Shown here: piece after piece, positions 1 through 8,477 of the stretch
How the letters are laid out: each line of letters begins with the position of its first letter
Numbering within the stretch: position 1 is the stretch's first letter
Assembly (NCBI GenBank): GCA_018715525.1
Contig: DVLL01000001.1
Span: 21,761 to 85,760, forward strand
DNA: 64,000 nt
Source: Candidatus Faeciplasma pullistercoris
GTDB taxonomy: Bacteria > Bacillota > Clostridia > Oscillospirales > Ruminococcaceae
Direction: 5' to 3'
Notes under the pieces: model-generated
What the model saw: only the letters and a program-made list of their open reading frames with translations
What the model was told of the DNA's origin: nothing
The model's database searches: none
Program-made: the position numbers and the translations under genes

Positions 1-932
1 TCCTCGGTCTCGCCCGGGAAACCCGCTATAAGCGTTGTCCTTATGATTATGCCGGGTATTTTTTTCCTCAGCTTGGCTATCAGAGCCCTTATCTCAGCCT
101 CGGAGGAGAGGCGGTTCATTCTTTTGAGTACCTCGTCGCAGCAATGCTGGATAGGTATGTCGAGATACTTGACGCACTTTGGCTCGGAGGCGATTACTTC
201 TATCAGCTCGTCGGTTATCCTCTCCGGGTAGGAGTACAGCGTCCTTATCCACTTGAGTCCGTCGATTTTGCAAAGCTCTCTTAAAAGCTCGGGCAGCATT
301 CCCTTGCCGTATATATCCTCGCCGTAGCGAGTGGTATCCTGCGCCACAAGGATTATTTCCTTGAAGCCGACCTTGGCGAGCCATTTCGCCTCGTCAATGA
401 CGCTTTCCATTTTTCTCGAGCGGTACTTTCCCCTGATGTAGGGTATAGCGCAGTAGGTGCAGTGGTTTGAGCAGCCCTCGGCTATTTTTATGTAGGCGTA
501 GGTCTCGGTGGATATTATCCTCCTCGAGTCTATCACCAGCGAGTACTTGTCCCCGTAGAAGTTCACCTTCTCGCCTGAATACACCCTTTTTATTATCTCG
601 CCGAGGAGCTCGTTTGCTCCGAGCCCCAAAACCGCGTCCACCTCGGGAATTTCCTTTGATATCTCGTCGCGATATCTTTCGCTGAGGCAGCCTGTCACGA
701 TGATGCTTTTTATCCTGCCCTCGTTTTTCAGCGTGACAAACTCCAAAATCGTGTCTATCGCTTCCTGCTTGGCTGATTCTATAAATCCGCAGGTGTTTAT
801 GATAACTACCTCGGCAAGAGCGGCGTCAGGCTCTATCTCATAACCCTCCTCGCGGAGGTTGTAAAGCATGTGCTCGGCGTCCACCTGGTTCTTGGGGCAG
901 CCCAGAGACACCATTCCAACGCGAATGGCCAT
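1..932 (-). CDS. rimO: Ribosomal protein S12 methylthiotransferase RimO (3' end outside window)
   Basis: Radical SAM enzyme that methylthiolates a conserved aspartate of ribosomal protein S12. Reading the minus strand from ATG 932, the frame is open to the window edge, giving about 310 of an expected 430-450 residues. The N-terminus has the UPF0004 signature VSLGCPKNQ, with further cysteines in NTCGF and TGCLS. The radical SAM cluster motif follows as CSNHCTYC. SLGCPKN favours RimO over the tRNA enzyme MiaB. An AAGGAG site lies 10 nt before the ATG. It is the last visible gene of the yqhQ-prmC-recA-recX-rimO run, 24 nt after recX. The C-terminal TRAM domain would lie outside the window. Confidence 0.9.
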   Translation of the reverse strand, partial: MAIRVGMVSLGCPKNQVDAEHMLYNLREEGYEIEPDAALAEVVIINTCGFIESAKQEAIDTILEFVTLKNEGRIKSIIVTGCLSERYRDEISKEIPEVDAVLGLGANELLGEIIKRVYSGEKVNFYGDKYSLVIDSRRIISTETYAYIKIAEGCSNHCTYCAIPYIRGKYRSRKMESVIDEAKWLAKVGFKEIILVAQDTTRYGEDIYGKGMLPELLRELCKIDGLKWIRTLYSYPERITDELIEVIASEPKCVKYLDIPIQHCCDEVLKRMNRLSSEAEIRALIAKLRKKIPGIIIRTTLIAGFPGETE

Positions 933-956
933 ACATAAGTCACTCCTTATTGCAAT

Positions 957-1565
957 TTATTCCGTAGTCAGCCGCTTTATAGCGGAGTTGATCTCGTCAT
1001 AGGAGTAGCCGAGCCGCAAAAGACCGGCTCTGAGCCTTCGCTCTCCCTTTTCGTCGCCGATACAGCCGGGGTACTTTTTTTCGATAACCTCGAGGATACG
1101 GCAGTCTGAGCCCTCCTCATACTCCGCAAGCGCCTCGTCTATCAGCTCCCGGGGTATTCCCCGCCTTTTGAGCTCCTCCTGCGCGCGGTACAAGCCGTAT
1201 TTCTTGGCAAGGCAGAGCTGCTCGGCAAGGTGCTTGGCGTATCTTCTGTCGTCGATGCAGCCGAGCTCACAAAGCCGGTTTACGACCTCGTAGCATATGT
1301 CCTCCGGGTAGCTCGCCTCAAGCTTTTTATACAGCTCGACATAGGAGTAGTCCCGCGAGTCAAGAAGATAAAGAGCTCTCTCCTTGGCTTTTCTGAGGGT
1401 GTTTGCCGTTATCGCCTCGGAAACTCTTTCATAGGAAAGCTCCGTTCCCTCGAGCAGCCCGTATTCCGCCGCAACGCCGGAGTCAATAAACACCGGCTCG
1501 CCCTCGGAGAGGGTTATTCTGACGGTTTTGCCCTTGTACGGCTCGACACTCAAGACGGTAACCAT
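957..1565 (-). CDS. recX: RecX family regulatory protein
   Basis: RecX binds RecA filaments and modulates their activity. The 202-residue product has the family pattern of three-helix repeats: around residues 60-100 (KAKERALYLLDSRDYSYVEL), 105-145 (CIDDRRYAKHLAEQL, a RecX-typical D-x-x-Y/F-A core) and 150-200. The N-terminal 60 residues form the usual less conserved extension. It starts only 3 nt after the recA stop, and its ribosome site (AGAGGG) overlaps the recA terminus, so translation is probably coupled. Length and position next to recA are both typical. Confidence 0.92.
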   Translation of the reverse strand: MVTVLSVEPYKGKTVRITLSEGEPVFIDSGVAAEYGLLEGTELSYERVSEAITANTLRKAKERALYLLDSRDYSYVELYKKLEASYPEDICYEVVNRLCELGCIDDRRYAKHLAEQLCLAKKYGLYRAQEELKRRGIPRELIDEALAEYEEGSDCRILEVIEKKYPGCIGDEKGERRLRAGLLRLGYSYDEINSAIKRLTTE

Positions 1566-1568
1566 CCG

Positions 1569-2783
1569 TTATCCCTCTGCCGGGGCAAACTCGTCAAAGT
1601 CCTCGTCGTCCGGCTCTACCGTCACCGACGGCTTGGGAGCGCCGGACTGTCCGGATGTCCCCGAGGATGCGGCTCCGGAAGAGGCTGCCGCAGACGCGGC
1701 TTCTCCGAGCGCGGCTGCCTTCTTGTTCTTTCTTGACGCCATGACGAGGCTGTCCTTCTGCTCCTTGACCTTAGCCTCTATTTCAGCCAGCAGCTCAGGA
1801 TTGGAGGAAAGATAATCCTTTGTGTTGTCTCTTCCCTGACCTATCTTGTTGCCCTCATAGCTGAACCACGCGCCCGCCTTGTGGATGATATCCAGCTCGG
1901 CGGCGATATCAAGTATCTCGCCGACGCGGGATATTCCCTTGCCGTACATAATATCGAACTCGGCTTCCTTGAAGGGTGGAGCCACCTTGTTCTTGACCAC
2001 CTTGCACCTTGTGCGGTTGCCTATCACCTCGGCGCCGTTCTTTATCGCCTCTCCGCGCCTTACCTCTATCCTGACAGAGGCGTAGAATTTAAGCGCTCTG
2101 CCGCCGGGAGTGGTCTCGGGGTTGCCGTATACCACGCCGATCTTCTCTCTTATCTGGTTTATGAATATTGCGACGCAGTTTGACTTGGATATGACGGCGG
2201 TGAGCTTTCTCATTGCCTGAGACATCAGCCTTGCGAGCTGTCCGACGTGGTTGTCTCCCATCTCTCCGTCGATTTCCGCCTTGGTGACCATTGCTGCGAC
2301 CGAGTCGAGGACTATCACGTCTATCGCTCCTGAGCGCACCAGCGCCTCGGCTATTTCAAGAGCCTGCTCGCCGGAGTCGGGCTGGGAAACGAGCATCGAG
2401 TCTATATCCACGCCGAGCTGTGAGGCGTATACCGGGTCGAGGGCGTGCTCCACGTCTATAAACGCCACATCTCCGCCCATTTTCTGAGCCTCTGCGAGGA
2501 TGTGGAGCGCGACGGTTGTTTTTCCGGAGCTCTCGGGACCGTATATCTCTACGATTCTTCCCCTCGGCACTCCGCCTATTCCCAAGGCCATGTCGAGGTT
2601 GAGCGAGCCGGTTGGTATGGCTTCGACATTCATTGTAGAGTTCTGACCCAGACGCATTACAGCGCCCGCACCGTACGCCTTTTCTATCTGGGCAATAGCG
2701 GTTTCAAGCGCCTTCCTCTTTTCTTCCTTTGACTGCGAGTTGTCGGGAACGCTCTTCTTGTCGACATTTTTCTTGATTGCCAT
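1569..2783 (-). CDS. recA: Recombinase RecA
   Basis: ATP-dependent strand-exchange protein for homologous recombination and the SOS coprotease function. The 404-residue product has the Walker A motif GPESSGKTT at about residue 83, the Walker B region [10 protein letters not shown], the L2 region [11 protein letters not shown] and [19 protein letters not shown]. The C-terminal 60 residues are Ala/Ser-rich and then strongly acidic ([10 protein letters not shown]), a longer tail than that of many RecAs of about 350 residues. Acidic RecA tails are known to modulate filament assembly. The start ATG has an AGGAGG site just upstream. A promoter and two perfect palindromes lie in the 156-nt gap to prmC. 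Confidence 0.98.
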   Translation of the reverse strand: MAIKKNVDKKSVPDNSQSKEEKRKALETAIAQIEKAYGAGAVMRLGQNSTMNVEAIPTGSLNLDMALGIGGVPRGRIVEIYGPESSGKTTVALHILAEAQKMGGDVAFIDVEHALDPVYASQLGVDIDSMLVSQPDSGEQALEIAEALVRSGAIDVIVLDSVAAMVTKAEIDGEMGDNHVGQLARLMSQAMRKLTAVISKSNCVAIFINQIREKIGVVYGNPETTPGGRALKFYASVRIEVRRGEAIKNGAEVIGNRTRCKVVKNKVAPPFKEAEFDIMYGKGISRVGEILDIAAELDIIHKAGAWFSYEGNKIGQGRDNTKDYLSSNPELLAEIEAKVKEQKDSLVMASRKNKKAAALGEAASAAASSGAASSGTSGQSGAPKPSVTVEPDDEDFDEFAPAEG

Positions 2784-2824
2784 ATTGACAGACCTCCTGA
2801 TTCAAGCTTGTATACTAAGCGTGC

Positions 2825-2921
2825 GAATATGCATATGCATATTCATATGAGATATTTTCATACTGCAATTATACCTCGCGGTGACGCGGATGTACAGCCT
2901 TTAGTGTACAAATATTTGTAC
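2825..2921 (-). promoter_or_regulatory. recA promoter with two perfect palindromes (candidate SOS operators)
   Basis: On the minus strand a consensus -10 TATAAT (2868-2873) sits 17 nt from TGTACA (2891-2896) in the -35 position. A 16-bp perfect palindrome, GTACAAATATTTGTAC (2906-2921), lies just upstream of the -35. A 20-bp perfect palindrome, GAATATGCATATGCATATTC (2825-2844), lies in the transcribed leader before the ribosome site. Neither matches the Bacillus LexA box CGAAC-N4-GTTCG. The TGTAC half-site occurs at 2891, 2905 and 2917. A damage-response operator is the obvious hypothesis; which repressor reads it is not shown. Confidence 0.5.
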
Positions 2922-2939
2922 GGCTTGCGGCGAATACGG

Positions 2940-3800
2940 CTATTTTCCGGCTATTTTCGCTCTTCCCACAGCCACTCTGTCCTTGCCGGCTGCGTCTTTG
3001 AGCACCTTTATTTCGTCAAAGCCCGCGCCGGCGAGAATTTTTTTTAGATCATCCGCCTGCGACGCTCCGATTTCGTAAATTATATATCCTCCCGGCTTGA
3101 GAGAGTCATGCCACAGTACTGATATTGCCCTGTAGTAGTCTAACCCGTCCTGACCGCCGTAAAGCGCGGACCGGGGCTCGAAGCTTACCTCCCTCTGCAT
3201 ACACGCCATGTCGTCGCCTGACAGGTAGGGCGGGTTGCAGGTTATGATATCAAGACCGCGAAACTCTGCCGCAGAGCTCTCGGCCAAAGCGTCTATCATG
3301 TGCGGGATAACCCGGCTGCGATGCTTCAAGATGTTTTTTTCAAGGTAGGAATAAGCCTCGGGGTAAAGCTCTGCCGCGTGTACCTCGGCAAAGGGGATAA
3401 GCCTCGAGAGGGTTATCGGTATGCAGCCGGTGCCGCTGCACAGATCGAGTATTTTGGGACTGTCCAAGCCCGAGCAGAGCCTTACCGCCTCGTCGATAAG
3501 CGTTTCGGTGTCCTGTCTGGGAATCAAAACGCCTTTTCCGACAAGAAAATCCTCGCCGTAAAACTCCCACTCGCCGATTATATACTGAAGAGGCTCTCCC
3601 CCGAGCCTGCGCGAAAGCATTTGGCTGAGCTTAGCTTTCTCCTCATCAGACAAATCCCTGTCCAGTCTGCCGGCAAGCAGGTCAAGGTAAAAGCTTCGGG
3701 AAAATACAGTCTCGAAAATGACCCGTGCTTCAAAAAGATAATCCTCGACGCCGGCGCTTTTGAGCGTCGCCGCCGCGGCGTCAAGCTCGGATTTTACCAT
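2940..3800 (-). CDS. prmC: Peptide chain release factor N5-glutamine methyltransferase PrmC
   Basis: SAM-dependent enzyme that methylates the glutamine of the GGQ motif in release factors RF1 and RF2. The 286-residue product has the N-terminal helical release-factor-binding domain (about residues 1-85), then a class I methyltransferase fold with motif I LDLCSGTGCIPITL. The catalytic, family-defining tetrapeptide NPPY appears in ITCNPPYLSGDDM. The start overlaps the end of the yqhQ-like gene by 7 nt, indicating translational coupling. PrmC next to a YqhQ-type protein is a familiar Firmicute arrangement. Confidence 0.94.
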   Translation of the reverse strand: MVKSELDAAAATLKSAGVEDYLFEARVIFETVFSRSFYLDLLAGRLDRDLSDEEKAKLSQMLSRRLGGEPLQYIIGEWEFYGEDFLVGKGVLIPRQDTETLIDEAVRLCSGLDSPKILDLCSGTGCIPITLSRLIPFAEVHAAELYPEAYSYLEKNILKHRSRVIPHMIDALAESSAAEFRGLDIITCNPPYLSGDDMACMQREVSFEPRSALYGGQDGLDYYRAISVLWHDSLKPGGYIIYEIGASQADDLKKILAGAGFDEIKVLKDAAGKDRVAVGRAKIAGK

Positions 3801-4759
3801 CTGTCCTGTTCCTTGTCCTCCGGGATGCAGGGAATGAACGCGGCGAGCGCGACCTCTATCTGACTGTCGTCCGGCTCGCGGGTAGTAAGCCTTTGTATCC
3901 AGAGACCGGGAGCAGAGATTATCTTTGTGATAATGTTGTCATACTTGCCGTTGAGCTTGATTACCTCATAGGCTATCGAGACTATTATCGGCAGCACGCA
4001 GAGCTTGAGAAGCGCTCTGAGCCAGACCTGCTCCCAAGGGAGCATGAAGAGAGTATTCACTATTATAGAGATGAAAAGCACGAGGAAAATGAAGGAGGTG
4101 CCGCAGCGGGGGTGGAAGCGGGTGTGCTTTTTTACGTTCTCGACGGTGAGCTCGTCTCCCGCCTCATAGCAGGCTATGGTCTTATGCTCCGCTCCGTGGT
4201 ATTCATAGGTTCTTCTTATGTCCTTCAGGAGGCTGGTGAGCCAGATGTAGAGTATGAATATGCCTATCTTGATGACTCCCTCGATGACATTTTTAAGTAT
4301 ATAGATGTCGTCAAGCCCGGGGAAGAGCATCGCAAGACCTCTTGTCGCCAGAGCGGGCAGGTATATGAACAGAGCCAGCGCCAAAGCTACGCCCAGCACT
4401 CCGGATATGAACATGACCGCGCTCATAAGCTTGTCGCCGAGCTTTTCCTCGAGCCATTTCTCAAGCTTCGAGGGGTTCTCGTTTTCCTCCTGGAGCGACT
4501 TGTCTGCCGACTTGGAGAGGCACTTGTAGCCGTCTATCAGGGTGGTGACGAAATTTACGGGACCTCTGACAAACGGCGTCTTCTGGTACCATTTCGCCTT
4601 CGGGAGCTTCCACTGCTCAAGGTCTATGCTTCCGTCGGGCAGCCTTACAGCCATCGCCTCGGTGTCAATGCCCCTCATCATTATTCCCTCGATAAGAGCC
4701 TGACCGCCTATTTTTGACTTGAATTTGCAGCCGCCCTTGCAGCTATTTTTATCTGACAT
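3794..4759 (-). CDS. DUF1385 (YqhQ-like) membrane protein
   Basis: Integral membrane protein of the YqhQ/DUF1385 family, of unknown biochemical function. The N-terminus has the family signature GGQALIEGIMMRG after a short Cys-containing leader. Membrane segments lie near residues 110-145, 165-185, 215-240 and 250-270. The conserved loop YHGAEHKTIACYE and RFHPRCGTSF lie between them. ATG 4759 is preferred because it lies 9 nt from AAGGA; in-frame ATG 4765 and TTG 4768 sit too close to that site. It precedes prmC with a 7-nt overlap and lies 24 nt upstream of nothing else in the same direction except the end of the kinase operon. Confidence 0.85.
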   Translation of the reverse strand: MSDKNSCKGGCKFKSKIGGQALIEGIMMRGIDTEAMAVRLPDGSIDLEQWKLPKAKWYQKTPFVRGPVNFVTTLIDGYKCLSKSADKSLQEENENPSKLEKWLEEKLGDKLMSAVMFISGVLGVALALALFIYLPALATRGLAMLFPGLDDIYILKNVIEGVIKIGIFILYIWLTSLLKDIRRTYEYHGAEHKTIACYEAGDELTVENVKKHTRFHPRCGTSFIFLVLFISIIVNTLFMLPWEQVWLRALLKLCVLPIIVSIAYEVIKLNGKYDNIITKIISAPGLWIQRLTTREPDDSQIEVALAAFIPCIPEDKEQDRW

Positions 4760-4792
4760 TTGCATCAATCCTTCTTTCTAACGCTAAAGCGC

Positions 4793-6205
4793 TCAGCTTT
4801 CCGTCATTCCGGGGAGGGTGATCATTACCGTCGTGCCCTTGCCCAGAACGCTGTTTATAATAAGGCTTCCACCGTGCATTTCTACTATCTCGTTGGCGAC
4901 AGCGAGTCCGATTCCGGAGCCGCGCCGCGTGTGATTAGCCTTATAGAACTTAGTTTTTACCTTTGGAAGATCGTCTGGGGATATGCCCACTCCGGTGTCC
5001 GAGACCAAAACCACGATGTCTCCCTTTTGCTCATACGCCTCCACCGATACCGTTCCGCCCGGGTTGGAGTACTTTACGGCGTTGTCTATAATGTTTATAA
5101 ACACCTGTCTGAGCCTTGCCCTGTCGCCGTATACGAAGGGGAGCATCTGAGGCTCGTAGTACTTGAGCTCAAGCTCCAATGATTTTGCCCTCTCGGTATA
5201 GATAAGCACCGCCTCTCCCAGCTCGGCAAGTATGTCGCAGGTTTCCTTTCTGAGGGTAAACCGTCCGTCCTGAATCCTCGAGAAGTCAAGAAGCTCCTCT
5301 ACCATTTCGGAAAGCCTCTGAGTCTCGCCGGTTATGACTCTCATCGCCTTCTGGACGGTTTCCGGGTCGTCCGGCATCTCAAGAGCGGTCTCGCTCCAGC
5401 CCTTTATCGCCGTGAGCGGGGTTCTGAGCTCGTGCGATACCGAGGAAATGAACTCGTTTTTCACCTTGTCCGAGTTTTCAAGCTCGGTAGCCATGTAGTT
5501 TATCGCGTCGGCAAGCTCGCCTATCTCGTCCTCCTTGGTTTTTTCTATCCTCTCCCTGAAATCACCGGAGGCATAGTTGTGTGCTATCGAGCACATCTGA
5601 CGCACCGGTATCACGATAGAGCGGACAAAGTACATTCCGGAGAAGAGCATCAAAAGCACTATGCCTAAAAGCACCGCAGACAGCATGATGCCAAGCCTGA
5701 GCAGCTGTCCTCTGACTCCGTCGAGCGAGGTCATAATCCTCATAGCGCTGTATTCCTCGACAGGCCCCGGGAGCATCACCGTGTATACCATGACGTGCTC
5801 TCCGCTTTTAAGCGTTGTCTCGCTGAGGCTTGTACCCGTCTCGGAGCTTTTTGCCGCCTCGTAGTCGCCGAGGTCCATCCATTCTGAGGGCTGAAAGCCG
5901 GAGCTGGTGAGAGTAGTGCTCCCGGACGAGCCGATAGTCATCAGCTCGAATTTCTCCTTTTCGGGAAAGCTTTCGACAAGGCTCCTGACCTCTGCGCTGT
6001 AGCCGGCTGAGGACTGATAGTTTTTCAGCTCGGCGGATATGCCTTCGAGAGTGGATACAAGGCTCTGACGGATTGCCGAGCTGTAGTAGTTGTCCGCGAG
6101 GATAAGAGCTAATATCTCCACCACAATCAGCACCGCTACTACTATGCCCATCGAGTTTATAAGCCACCGCCTGGTTATGCTCTGCTTTTTGAATAGATCA
6201 AGCAT
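4793..6205 (-). CDS. Sensor histidine kinase (HAMP, HisKA, HATPase)
   Basis: Membrane sensor kinase of 470 residues. Transmembrane segments at about 18-38 and 172-195 flank an extracytoplasmic sensor domain of about 130 residues. A HAMP linker follows (about 195-245), then HisKA with the phospho-acceptor in SSVSHELRTPL (His258). The ATPase domain has the N box INIIDNAVKYS, the G1 box VSDTGVGI and the G2 box GSGIGLAVA. It starts 15 nt after the response regulator with a GGGAGAG ribosome site and must be its partner. The architecture resembles the WalK/PhoR/CssS class; the stimulus cannot be told from sequence. Confidence 0.92.
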   Translation of the reverse strand: MLDLFKKQSITRRWLINSMGIVVAVLIVVEILALILADNYYSSAIRQSLVSTLEGISAELKNYQSSAGYSAEVRSLVESFPEKEKFELMTIGSSGSTTLTSSGFQPSEWMDLGDYEAAKSSETGTSLSETTLKSGEHVMVYTVMLPGPVEEYSAMRIMTSLDGVRGQLLRLGIMLSAVLLGIVLLMLFSGMYFVRSIVIPVRQMCSIAHNYASGDFRERIEKTKEDEIGELADAINYMATELENSDKVKNEFISSVSHELRTPLTAIKGWSETALEMPDDPETVQKAMRVITGETQRLSEMVEELLDFSRIQDGRFTLRKETCDILAELGEAVLIYTERAKSLELELKYYEPQMLPFVYGDRARLRQVFINIIDNAVKYSNPGGTVSVEAYEQKGDIVVLVSDTGVGISPDDLPKVKTKFYKANHTRRGSGIGLAVANEIVEMHGGSLIINSVLGKGTTVMITLPGMTES

Positions 6206-6220
6206 CTATAACTCTCCCGG

Positions 6221-6922
6221 TCAGTCTCCGGAGTTCCATTTGTAGCCGTAGCCCCAGATAGTGATTATATACTTGGGGTTGGACGGCTCGTCCTCTATCT
6301 TCATTCTGATCCTTCTTATGTTTACATCGACTATCTTTTCCTCGCCGTAGTAGCTTTCGCCCCAGATATGCCTGAGGATACTCACCCTGTCGAGCGCGGT
6401 GTTCTGGTTCTTAAGAAAATACTCCATTATCTGGTATTCCACCTGCGTCAGGTCTATAGGAACGCCGTTTTTTGTCACCACTCTGCTCTTGAAGTTGATG
6501 GTGAACGGTCCCGAGCTGGCGACATTCTGTTTGTCGGCTTTTGAGTCCACAAGGCTCACCCTGCGGCAGATGGCGTCCACCCTTGCTATAAGCTCGGATA
6601 TCGAAAACGGCTTGGTGATATAGTCGTCCGCGCCAATCATCAGGGAGGATACCTTGTCCATTTCCTGAGACTTGGCGCTCAGCATTATTATGCCTATATT
6701 ATCGCTTCTTTCCCTAAGCTGGCGGCAGACCGCGAACCCGTCGATACCCGGCATCATTATGTCCAGAAGAACGGCGTCAAAGGCTCCGTCGGCGTCGTCA
6801 AACGCCTTTATTGCGTCCTCGCCGCAGCTTACGTCGACAACATCATAGCCGCTTCTTTTGAGGTTGAGAACAACGAACTCCCTTATGGAGTCCTCGTCCT
6901 CGCAAACAAGTATACGCTTCAT
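6221..6922 (-). CDS. OmpR/PhoB-family response regulator
   Basis: DNA-binding response regulator of 233 residues. The receiver domain has the acidic pair at 8-11, phospho-acceptor Asp54 in VLLDIMMPG and the conserved Lys104 in YITKPF. The C-terminal winged helix has the usual recognition region (DRVSILRHIWGESYYGEEKIV) and the final hairpin WGYGYKW. It is 12 nt after the lipoprotein gene and 15 nt before the kinase gene, so the three form one operon. Targets are unknown. Confidence 0.94.
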   Translation of the reverse strand: MKRILVCEDEDSIREFVVLNLKRSGYDVVDVSCGEDAIKAFDDADGAFDAVLLDIMMPGIDGFAVCRQLRERSDNIGIIMLSAKSQEMDKVSSLMIGADDYITKPFSISELIARVDAICRRVSLVDSKADKQNVASSGPFTINFKSRVVTKNGVPIDLTQVEYQIMEYFLKNQNTALDRVSILRHIWGESYYGEEKIVDVNIRRIRMKIEDEPSNPKYIITIWGYGYKWNSGD

Positions 6923-6934
6923 CCTTTTTCCCCC

Positions 6935-8257
6935 TTACGGTGAAATATAGTAAAGATTGCTGGTTATCTCATCCTGAGTCAGGAGCAAGGGCTCGCTTTC
7001 GTCTGCGATGCTCTTGATCATGTATATGACGAAGTCGTTTTCCATTACCGCTTCGTAGCCATTATTTTCGTAGAGCCTTTTGTTTTGCGGATCTATCGCG
7101 GCGATGCTCAAAAGCATTTCCATGCTGTCAAGCCCGGAAGCGGTGTAATCATACTTGAGGAAGGTGACCTCGTTAGTGTCCGGGTTGGTCTTTACCGTGA
7201 CAAAGTTCTGCCATCTGCTCGGCAGCTTGAATACGAAGCCGCCCGAAAGGCTGAAGTAGCTTTCCGCCTCTACGACGAAATCACGTGCCTCGCCGTCATA
7301 GCTCAGCCACCTTGTGACATACTCCAAGTTTTGCATGGTCAGGGCGGAATAGCCTAAAAACGGACTTATAACAGGTATTTCAATCACCCCGTCGCCGTCG
7401 TAGTCTGCCGACAGGTAGTCTGACGGTCTGCCTGTTGAGAACATCAGGTTCTGGTTATCGGAGGTGGGGCAGACTATACCCTCGTCGTCAAGCCATACAA
7501 CCTCGGTGAAGGCTATCGAATTTTCGTTGACTGCGTCAATAAACAGGGCGTTCACATCTCCCCAGAGCCTGCCGAAGCGGCAGCCGGCTATTTGGGAGGC
7601 GGATACGCTGAGCGTTCTTTCCTTTGTCGCATAGTCAAGACCGTCAAGAGTCTTTATCACGTTGACTGACGCCGATGTCCCGGTTTTTTTGACTATCACC
7701 GTTTCATCGGCTCCGCAGCCGTCAAGGTCGAGTCTGAGCAGCTCGGAGTAGGTGCCCTTGTATATCGCGGAGAGGGTGCCGCCGGTGTAGCGATAGATGC
7801 AGACCTTCTTGTCCTCATACGCCTGCGCGCCGAAGCCTATAATGATGTCCACCGCCTCGTCGTAGTCGGCAAGAAAAACGGAGTCGATATAGTTCCCGCT
7901 TCCGGCAAGCTCATACATGGCGTACCATCTGCCGCTCTCATCCATATCAAGCACGGACACGCGCACGACCTGATCCGATGTCTGTGAGGAAATGGTGTAA
8001 AACGCCAAAGCCTCGTCTTCTCCGTCGGCATCAAGATCTGTTATAATGAACGCGGAGCGGTAATCTCCGGAGCGAGGGTAAGCCGGCGTGACAGACTGTC
8101 CCACGCTGTCGATAAGCGCCTGATGTATTGCCGCCTGCTCGTCCGCGATGCTCGGCGCAGATAGCAGATTGCCGACAGAAAAGCTCAGCGCATCGCAGCC
8201 CGACATCGTCAGCGCTGTGCAGATGCAGGTGAGCATAGCTATTATCAGTTTTTTCAA
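6935..8257 (-). CDS. Putative lipoprotein with DxDxDG (VCBS/FG-GAP-like) motifs
   Basis: Unassigned secreted lipoprotein, about 440 residues. The chosen start is TTG 8257, because GGAGG lies 5 nt upstream and it gives a clean signal peptide (KKLIIAMLTCICTALTMSGC) ending in a lipobox-like MSGC. An upstream in-frame ATG (8269) would contain that ribosome site within its own codons. Three aspartate-rich calcium-loop motifs, DLDADGEDEA, DLDGCGADE and DYDGDGVIE, are spaced through the chain as in VCBS/FG-GAP beta-propeller repeats. It is the first gene of the response regulator and kinase operon, so a role as ligand-binding partner of the sensor is a reasonable inference but not shown. Confidence 0.8.
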   Translation of the reverse strand: MKKLIIAMLTCICTALTMSGCDALSFSVGNLLSAPSIADEQAAIHQALIDSVGQSVTPAYPRSGDYRSAFIITDLDADGEDEALAFYTISSQTSDQVVRVSVLDMDESGRWYAMYELAGSGNYIDSVFLADYDEAVDIIIGFGAQAYEDKKVCIYRYTGGTLSAIYKGTYSELLRLDLDGCGADETVIVKKTGTSASVNVIKTLDGLDYATKERTLSVSASQIAGCRFGRLWGDVNALFIDAVNENSIAFTEVVWLDDEGIVCPTSDNQNLMFSTGRPSDYLSADYDGDGVIEIPVISPFLGYSALTMQNLEYVTRWLSYDGEARDFVVEAESYFSLSGGFVFKLPSRWQNFVTVKTNPDTNEVTFLKYDYTASGLDSMEMLLSIAAIDPQNKRLYENNGYEAVMENDFVIYMIKSIADESEPLLLTQDEITSNLYYISP

Positions 8258-8385
8258 GGCTTCCTCCATATTGAGATCGGCGTGGCTGATAATACCACGC
8301 ACACGGTTCTGTTTAGAACAAAAAGAGCTGAACAGCCTCGCGGGCTGCGTAGGCTGAGTCTGAAAATAAAAAAGTATAACAGACT

Positions 8386-8451
8386 CCCATAGAGGCATGG
8401 AAAATCTGCCTCTATGGGCTCTATTATACTACGCATTCAATATTCTTGCAA
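8386..8451 (-). promoter_or_regulatory. Promoter and 5'-end hairpin of the lipoprotein/two-component operon
   Basis: Minus-strand -35 TTGCAA (8446-8451), a 17-nt spacer and -10 TATAAT (8423-8428). A 12-bp perfect inverted repeat (arms 8386-8397 and 8407-8418, loop 9 nt) begins at about the predicted start of transcription, so the RNA would open with a stem-loop. The hairpin also lies 60 nt past the citrate synthase stop and could reduce read-through, but the T-run is 12 nt away, which is poor for an intrinsic terminator. Confidence 0.6.
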
Positions 8452-8477
8452 GTAAATTTAGCGTATTTGGGGTGAAA

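Noticed and set aside
1230..1736. 168-residue plus-strand frame across recX and recA
   Set aside because: It is an antisense shadow of two clear genes on the minus strand.
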